Assembly (NCBI GenBank): GCA_045648445.1
Contig: JAZRNY010000043.1
Location: 1-64,000, forward strand
DNA: 64,000 bases
Reading direction: 5' to 3'
From: SIG607 sp045648445
GTDB lineage: Bacteria > Bacillota > Clostridia > Oscillospirales > Acutalibacteraceae
The first letter of the stretch is position 1. Each line of letters begins with the position of its first letter. The position numbers and the translations under genes are program-made. A model generated the notes under the pieces. It did not search any database and was not told where the DNA came from. It saw only the letters and a program-made list of their open reading frames with translations. Positions 59,729 to 64,000 of the stretch are shown here, one piece after another.

Positions 59729-60469
59729 TTATAAAACTTTAGATAAAAACTCTTTAAGACGGGCTGATTTAGGATTATCGAAAAATTCTTCAGGATTACC
59801 TTCTTCAGTAATTATACCTTCATCTATAAAAATAACCCTGTCAGCAACTTCACGTGCAAATCCCATTTCATGAGTTACAACTACCATCGTCATACCTTCG
59901 GCAGCAAGTTGTTTCATAACATCCAATACTTCACCAACCATTTCGGGGTCGAGTGCGCTTGTAGGCTCATCAAACAACATAACTTCGGGTTGCATACATA
60001 ATGCTCTTACAATAGCAACACGCTGTTTTTGACCGCCAGACAATTGTGACGGATAAGAATTTGCTCTATCAGCAAGACCTACACGTTCAAGTAGTTTCAT
60101 TGCTCTTTCTTCCGCTTCTTCCTTAGAAACTCCCAAAACCTTTGTAGGAGCAATAATCATATTTTTAAGAACAGTCATATGTGGGAAAAGATTAAACTGT
60201 TGGAAAACCATACCCATTTTTTGACGGTGTAAATTAATATCTATCTTTGGATCGGTAATATCGACATTATCAAAAATAATGTTACCTTCAGTAGGTTCTT
60301 CCAAAAGATTAAGACAACGTAAAAAAGTAGATTTACCACTACCTGAAGCACCAATAATACAGACTACTTCGCCGCATTTGATTTCAGTATCAATACCCTT
60401 TAATACTTCATTCGAACCAAATGATTTTTTTAACTGTTCTACCTTAATTAAAACGCCATTAGTGGTCAC
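59729..60469 (-). CDS. Polar amino-acid ABC transporter ATP-binding protein
   Basis: A 246-residue GlnQ-type ATPase: Walker A GASGSGKST, Q-loop MVFQQFNLF, signature LSGGQKQR, Walker B VMLFDEPTSALDP and switch His in VVTHEMGFA. It starts with GTG at 60467-60469 behind GAGG and overlaps the permease gene by 11 bases. It forms a three-gene importer with the permease and binding protein upstream. Confidence 0.93.
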   Translation of the reverse strand: MTTNGVLIKVEQLKKSFGSNEVLKGIDTEIKCGEVVCIIGASGSGKSTFLRCLNLLEEPTEGNIIFDNVDITDPKIDINLHRQKMGMVFQQFNLFPHMTVLKNMIIAPTKVLGVSKEEAEERAMKLLERVGLADRANSYPSQLSGGQKQRVAIVRALCMQPEVMLFDEPTSALDPEMVGEVLDVMKQLAAEGMTMVVVTHEMGFAREVADRVIFIDEGIITEEGNPEEFFDNPKSARLKEFLSKVL

Positions 60470-61163
60470 TTTTTCTCAACCTCTTTTCAAACATATTTAA
60501 GAAAAATGTAAATATTAATACTACAACCAAATAAACAGCCGCCAAGGTCAAGTACGGTACGAAAGCATTATAATAATCTGCTACTATTGAACGCGCAGCA
60601 CGAGTTAAATCAAATACTGTAATAAAACCGGCAACAGACGTTTCCTTTACCATAACGATAAATTCGTTACCTAAAGCAGGTAAAATATTTTTAATTGCCT
60701 GAGGTAAAATAATTTTCATCATTGTTTGAGAGTAAGTAAAACCAAGAGAACGACCTGCTTCCATCTGACCTTTGTCAATTGATAAAATACCGGAACGAAT
60801 AATTTCTGCAACATAAGCAGCACTATTTAAGCCAAATACTAATATAGCAATTAAAAGTGCTTTATTTGCATAACCACGCATAGCGTGTGAAAAAATACCA
60901 AAATAAAAAAGTAAAAGTTGCACCATTACAGGTGTACCGCGGAATATACCAATATAAACATTTGCTATCCCATTAAAAATTTTAGCAATAATATTTTTTT
61001 GAGGTATAACCTTGCATACGGCTAATAAAGCACCGAGCAAAATACCTAATAAAACAGAAAAAATGGCGATAATAAGGGTATAGCCTAAACCGCTTAGCAT
61101 AAGTTTGTATGCTTTATTTACAACAAAAATGTCATAAAATATTCCAAAAAAATTATCGAACAA
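60459..61163 (-). CDS. Polar amino-acid ABC transporter permease
   Basis: A 234-residue His/Glu/Gln/Arg/opine (HEQRO) family permease with about five helices and the coupling block GQMEAGRSLGFTYSQTMMKIILP. It probably forms a homodimer, since only one permease gene is present. It starts with TTG at 61161-61163 behind AAAGG. A terminator-type hairpin lies between it and the binding-protein gene. Confidence 0.92.
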   Translation of the reverse strand: MFDNFFGIFYDIFVVNKAYKLMLSGLGYTLIIAIFSVLLGILLGALLAVCKVIPQKNIIAKIFNGIANVYIGIFRGTPVMVQLLLFYFGIFSHAMRGYANKALLIAILVFGLNSAAYVAEIIRSGILSIDKGQMEAGRSLGFTYSQTMMKIILPQAIKNILPALGNEFIVMVKETSVAGFITVFDLTRAARSIVADYYNAFVPYLTLAAVYLVVVLIFTFFLNMFEKRLRKSDH

Positions 61164-61196
61164 GTTTTACACAACCTTTATTTAATTCAGCAAAAT

Positions 61197-61228
61197 AAAG
61201 CACCGTCTTTACCGACGGTGCTTTGTCA
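61197..61228 (-). terminator. Partial terminator between the binding-protein and permease genes
   Basis: AAAGCACCGTC, 6-nt loop, GACGGTGCTTT, followed leftwards by ATTTTGC. Because the permease has no promoter of its own, this probably lets a fraction of transcripts pass. Confidence 0.7.
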
Positions 61229-61234
61229 GTTTAA

Positions 61235-62020
61235 TTATTTTAAACCATATTTTTCAAGAAGTTTGTCAACAGTGCCGTCTGCAACGAGTTCTGCAAGAGC
61301 AGCGTCAACCTTAGTTTTGAGTTCGGGATTGTTCTTATCGATAGCAATACCATATTCTTCAACAGTAAGCGGAACATCGATTACTTTTGCAACGTCTGCA
61401 TTAGCAGATGCTGCTTCTTTAGCAACGGAATCGTCCATAATAATTGCATTAATGTTACCTGCTTTAAGGTCAGCAATTGCAAGACTGATATTTTCGTAAA
61501 TCTTTACGTTAGCGTTTTCTATCTTCTTAAAGTTCCAATCTTCAGAACCTTCTGCATAGAACTGACCGGTATAACCGGAACATACGCCGATATTCTGACC
61601 TTTAAGTTGATCGTCAAGAGTTGCCTTATCGGTACCGGTATAATAGGTATCGTTTTTAGCAACAATAAGAATCTGAGCAGCACCATCATAATAAGGATTA
61701 GAGAAGTTAACAGACTTAGCACGTTTAGCGTTAATGGTAAGACCGGAAATTGCAAGGTCGGTTGTTCCGTTAGCAACAGCAGCAACTACGCCGTCAAATT
61801 CCATATTTTCGTACTGAACTTCATAACCCATCTTCTGAGCAATAGCATTCATAAGGTCGATATCAAAACCTACGAACTCACCATCAGCAGTAAGACTTTC
61901 AAAGGGTTCGAATTCTGCATTGGTAGCAACCAATAACTTTTTGCTTTCCTTGCTTCCGCAACCAGCACAACACAAAACTATAAGTGCAAGAGCAAGAACG
62001 ATTGATAATAATTTTTTCAT
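61235..62020 (-). CDS. Amino-acid ABC transporter substrate-binding lipoprotein
   Basis: A protein of about 261 residues with a lipoprotein signal (KKLLSIVLALALIVLCCAGCG). The SBP_bac_3 core reads LVATNAEFEPFESL, GFDIDLMNAIAQKMGYEVQYENMEFDGVV and the Arg in the AISGLTINAKRAKSVNFS block, which binds the alpha-carboxylate. ATG at 62018-62020 follows GGAGGAAAC. It delivers a polar amino acid to the permease-ATPase pair downstream; the exact amino acid is not clear. Confidence 0.93.
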   Translation of the reverse strand: MKKLLSIVLALALIVLCCAGCGSKESKKLLVATNAEFEPFESLTADGEFVGFDIDLMNAIAQKMGYEVQYENMEFDGVVAAVANGTTDLAISGLTINAKRAKSVNFSNPYYDGAAQILIVAKNDTYYTGTDKATLDDQLKGQNIGVCSGYTGQFYAEGSEDWNFKKIENANVKIYENISLAIADLKAGNINAIIMDDSVAKEAASANADVAKVIDVPLTVEEYGIAIDKNNPELKTKVDAALAELVADGTVDKLLEKYGLK

Positions 62021-62052
62021 AATTGTTTCCTCCAAATCAATGTTGTACCAAT

Positions 62053-62081
62053 AATATAACACCTATTTTAAATTTTTTCAA
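62053..62081 (-). promoter_or_regulatory. Promoter of the amino-acid ABC operon
   Basis: TTGAAA, 17 bp, TATATT on the minus strand, 32 bp before the start. Confidence 0.75.
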
Positions 62082-62197
62082 GACTTTTTTTGCATTTTTT
62101 CGCATATTTTTAATAAAAATGCATTAGAATAGCCGTTTTTTATGCAAATATGCATTTTTATTGTGCATATTTTGAATTTTATGTCAAACTTTTCAAC

Positions 62198-62226
62198 TTG
62201 ACCATCATTTAAAAATATGGTATACT
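62198..62226 (+). promoter_or_regulatory. Promoter of smpB (and ssrA)
   Basis: TTGACC, 17 bp, TATACT, 31 bp before smpB. Confidence 0.75.
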
Positions 62227-62257
62227 CTCATAGAAATAATTAGAAGGGAGCATTATA

Positions 62258-62719
62258 GTGGCTGAAAACACAAAAACAATAACAACCAACAAAAAAGCTT
62301 TTCACGAATATTTTGTCTTAGAAAGTTTCGAAGCCGGAATTGCTCTTTTCGGAACTGAGATTAAGTCCATCAGAAACGGCAACGTTAATTTAAAGGATGC
62401 TTGGTGCAGTATTGACGACGGCGAACTTTTTATTAAACAAATGCATATAAGTCCTTATGAATTTGGCAACATATTTAATAAGGATCCAATAAGACCCAGA
62501 AAACTTTTAATGCATCGCCGTGAAATAATGCGACTTTTAGGTCAAGTCAAACAGCAAGGTCTAACGTTAGTTCCCCTTTCACTTTACTTCAAAGGTTCTA
62601 TTGTAAAAGTTCAAGTGGGCCTTTGTAAAGGTAAAAAGCTCTACGATAAACGCGCTGATGCCGCTAAAAAAGATGCAATGCGCAACATTGACCGAAGCTT
62701 GAAAGAGCAAAATAGATAG
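62258..62719 (+). CDS. smpB: SsrA-binding protein SmpB
   Basis: A 153-residue protein with the OB-fold core (KKAFHEYFVLESFEAGIALFGTEIKSIRNG), DAWCSIDDGELFI and the basic tail GKKLYDKRADAAKKDAMRNIDR that enters the decoding centre. It starts with GTG at 62258, seven bases after AAGGGAG. It directly precedes its RNA partner ssrA, the common Firmicutes order. Confidence 0.97.
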   Translation: MAENTKTITTNKKAFHEYFVLESFEAGIALFGTEIKSIRNGNVNLKDAWCSIDDGELFIKQMHISPYEFGNIFNKDPIRPRKLLMHRREIMRLLGQVKQQGLTLVPLSLYFKGSIVKVQVGLCKGKKLYDKRADAAKKDAMRNIDRSLKEQNR

Positions 62720-62723
62720 ATAT

Positions 62724-63069
62724 GGGGGCGTAAAGGTTTCGACAGGGACCGTGAAGTACGGGAAGCGAGCGGTGGCGTGGGACCACCTTAAAACTCACAA
62801 TTTTAAAATTAAACGACAACAATAAAGTTGCTCTTGCTGCCTAATTAGGCAGCCGTCCGAACTGAGAGTACCGCGGCTCAGCCAGGGCGTCGATTAGCGG
62901 TGAACATGAACGGAAGGTCGCTCATCCTTCCGTCACGACTTTGAGCTACCAATGATATTAGAGTGACATTTCTCGAATAACTGCGGGAAATCAAACAAAT
63001 GTCTGCGCTCGGAGATGCCTGTATGAATCGATCTTTGGACAGGGGTTCGACTCCCCTCGCCTCCACCAA
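62724..63069 (+). ncRNA. ssrA: Transfer-messenger RNA (tmRNA)
   Basis: The 5' GGGGGCG pairs with CGCCTCC near the 3' end, which ends A-CCA; the D-like AAAGGTTTCGACAGGG segment, pseudoknots and the T-arm with loop TTCGACT are recognisable. The reading frame that ends at TAA gives a tag tail NDNNKVALAA, the ALAA end being recognised by Clp-type proteases. The first tag codon cannot be placed surely; an in-frame start near ACA ATT TTA is possible. It rescues stalled ribosomes with SmpB. About 346 nt long, normal. Confidence 0.95.
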
Positions 63070-63071
63070 AA

Positions 63072-63109
63072 AGAAGTAACTTTTGTCTACCAAAAGTTAC
63101 TTTTTTTAT
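63072..63109 (+). terminator. Terminator of ssrA
   Basis: AAGTAACTTTTG, TCTAC, CAAAAGTTACTT then a run of T. The hairpin array starts at the end of this T tract. Confidence 0.85.
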
Positions 63110-63110
63110 C

Positions 63111-63297
63111 CAAGCCGCAGGATTGGCATATCATCACCGTGCGAAGCTCGGTGCATATCATCAGCCCCTTTGGGGCTGTATATAATCACGCGGCAGCGTG
63201 TATCATCCTGCGACTTAATGATATACCGCAACAAGTTGCGGATGATATGCAAAACTTCGTTTTGATGATATACAACGGCAAGCCGTTGATTTGTTTT
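63111..63297. repeat. Nested hairpin array, copy 2
   Basis: Same plan as the element at 19951: CCAA...TTGG first hairpin (63111-63127), ACCG...CGGT, AGCCCC-TTT-GGGGCT and CACGC-GGCA-GCGTG with CATATCATCA-type linkers; then CGCAAC-AA-GTTGCG, AAAAC-TTC-GTTTT and AACGGC-AA-GCCGTT with TGATGATA-type linkers. CGCAGGAT in the first hairpin complements ATCCTGCG in the centre, as the different bases CATTGCGAAAG and CTTTCGCAATG do in copy 1. No ORF. Confidence 0.8.
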
Positions 63298-63314
63298 CGA
63301 AAATGTAGTATAAT
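63286..63314 (+). promoter_or_regulatory. Promoter at the end of array copy 2
   Basis: TTGATT (the last linker of the array), 17 bp, TATAAT, 21 bp before the four-helix-bundle ORF. The element therefore supplies the -35 box. Confidence 0.65.
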
Positions 63315-63335
63315 GCGTTTGAAAGGAGTGTTTAT

Positions 63336-63512
63336 ATGGCAAAAAATTACTTGTTGACCTATGCAGAACAACTTGCAACTGATGTCGAATTGCTTTGTCA
63401 AAACATAAAAGCACCGTCCAACACTCTTTTCCAAATTCGCAAAAGTTCCAGTAGCGTTTATGCCAATATTCGTGAAGCCAATTACGGACAAAGTAAAGTT
63501 GTAAAACACTAA
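63336..63512 (+). pseudogene. Truncated four-helix-bundle protein (S23/IVP-Avd-like)
   Basis: The 58-residue ORF reads MAKNYLLTYAEQLATDVELL, then LCQNIKAPSNTLFQIRKSSS and YANIREANYGQSK, the start of the four-helix-bundle family (usually 110-125 residues) related to 23S rRNA intervening-sequence proteins and the DGR accessory protein Avd. It breaks off at SKVVKH and a stop, so the last two helices are missing. GAAAGGAG gives a good ribosome binding site, so a short product may still be made. It immediately follows the hairpin array. Confidence 0.7.
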
Positions 63513-63525
63513 AGGAGAATGCAAA

Positions 63526-63849
63526 ATGAAGAACAAGCCAATTGTTATCGGGATTATAGCTGTTGCTTCTCCAATACCACTGGTGATTTTTACCGCAATA
63601 TGGAGTTGGATATGGTTTTTCGGCATAGGTATGGGATTACTAAACTACGATACTGTTCCTCAATGGATACTTGTTGTTTCGTTGCTACCTTTATTTATTA
63701 GTCCAATTTTTGGTTTGATGGGCATAATTCATAGTATGGTAAATATCAAAACAAAAAAAGCCTGGTTTGCATTCTTTTTGTCCGTAATAGGATTGCTTGA
63801 AAATTTCATCTTGATTTACGGAATGTATTATCTCGGAAGTAGATTTTAA
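63526..63849 (+). CDS. Small membrane protein, 107 residues
   Basis: Three hydrophobic segments (about residues 6-34, 45-70 and 80-103), a short charged loop KTKKAW, and no catalytic motif. Start ATG follows AAAGGAG and lies 13 bases after the truncated upstream ORF, so the two are probably co-transcribed. I do not recognise a family. Confidence 0.6.
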   Translation: MKNKPIVIGIIAVASPIPLVIFTAIWSWIWFFGIGMGLLNYDTVPQWILVVSLLPLFISPIFGLMGIIHSMVNIKTKKAWFAFFLSVIGLLENFILIYGMYYLGSRF

Positions 63850-63916
63850 GTCGCACACTACTTTTGGTCGTTTTTACCCCTACTTACGCTACTTTTAGTC
63901 GCTCTTCCACCAACAT

Positions 63917-63953
63917 AAAGTCCCTTTTTGTCTTTGAAAAAAGGGACTTTTTT
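63917..63953 (+). terminator. Terminator of the small-membrane-protein unit
   Basis: AAAGTCCCTTTTT, 7-nt loop, AAAAAGGGACTTT then TTT. A third hairpin array starts at once after it. Confidence 0.82.
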
Positions 63954-64000
63954 GAGTGATGCATTCCTTCGGAACGTGATGCGCACTTTGTACGTAATGT
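63954..64000. repeat. Start of a second type of hairpin array (cut by window edge)
   Basis: A hairpin ATTCC-TTCG-GAAC is followed by GTGATGC, a hairpin-like GCAC-TTT-GTAC unit and GTAATGT. The linker GTGATGC appears twice in direct orientation (about 63956 and 63976). It resembles the two arrays above in plan but not in linker sequence, and continues beyond the window. Confidence 0.45.

Noticed and set aside
61235..61936. Plus-strand ORFs inside the amino-acid binding-protein gene
   Set aside because: Shadow frames of a well-conserved gene without translation signals.
63104..64000. Insertion sequence at the right edge
   Set aside because: No transposase ORF and no terminal inverted repeats could be recognised in the visible part.

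Overview
The window is low-GC Gram-positive chromosome from an anaerobic, spore-forming member of the Clostridia, probably Oscillospirales/Ruminococcaceae-like. The evidence is the sporulation set (spoIVA, spoIIM, spoIIGA-sigE, yqfC-yqfD, a YlbJ-like protein, a SigH-like sigma factor), Firmicutes-type operon orders (ylxM-ffh-rpsP-khpA-rimM-trmD; yqfC-yqfD-phoH-ybeY-era-yqzL-recO; ecfA1-ecfA2-ecfT-truA; spoIIGA-sigE; lon-ysxC), strong GGAGG ribosome binding sites, frequent TTG/GTG starts and sigma-A promoters with 17-bp spacers. Genus and species cannot be named from sequence alone.

Layout. 1-9 kb: a DUF1846 gene cut by the left edge, tmcAL divergent from ackA, a galactokinase gene, and a potABCD polyamine importer on the minus strand with a palindromic operator candidate at its promoter. 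9-19.6 kb: a long plus-strand run, ruvC-ruvA-ruvB-methyltransferase-ecfA1-ecfA2-ecfT-truA-DUF5711-like-cvpA-clpE-like. 19.7-23.4 kb: an accessory patch of tRNA-Gly, tRNA-Arg, a nested hairpin array, a sigma factor with a long C-terminal domain, an intergenic repeat and small unknown genes; a 2.4-kb part is flanked by 34-nt inverted copies of one terminator. 23.4-29.1 kb: two tyrosine recombinases around spoIVA, spoIIM, and an SDR gene. 29.1-36.4 kb: the mutS2/recO/yqzL/era/ybeY/phoH/yqfD/yqfC run on the minus strand. 36.4-39.3 kb: YlbJ-like protein, a small Cys protein, tRNA-His, tRNA-Gln, a HAD phosphatase, tRNA-Pro and HPr. 39.4-43 kb: the SRP/S16/RimM/TrmD operon. 43-50.8 kb: a peptide-binding lipoprotein, spoIIGA-sigE, HtrA with a two-component system, a zinc-ribbon protein with a tRNA-like leader, and a SigH-like factor. 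50.9-56.1 kb: folT-folC under a THF riboswitch, a Cys-rich unknown, a MecA-like fragment, rpe and an NSS transporter. 56.2-64 kb: lon-ysxC, an orphan MazF, an amino-acid ABC importer, smpB-ssrA, a second hairpin array, a truncated four-helix-bundle ORF and a small membrane protein.

Functional links. The folate S component near 52.5 kb very likely uses the EcfA1/A2/T module near 13 kb. smpB and ssrA form the trans-translation pair, and the Clp-type and Lon ATPases are candidates for degrading tagged or misfolded proteins. TmcAL (acetate plus ATP) sits head-to-head with acetate kinase.

The most unusual signal is a pair of about 200-nt arrays (19951-20150 and 63111-63297). Each has four hairpins joined by TATCATCA-type linkers, then three hairpins joined by the complementary TGATGATA-type linkers. 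Stem sequences differ between copies but pairing is kept, and each array begins directly after the intrinsic terminator of a stable-RNA gene. I know of no name for this element. All functional assignments come from reading the sequence; no database search was run.
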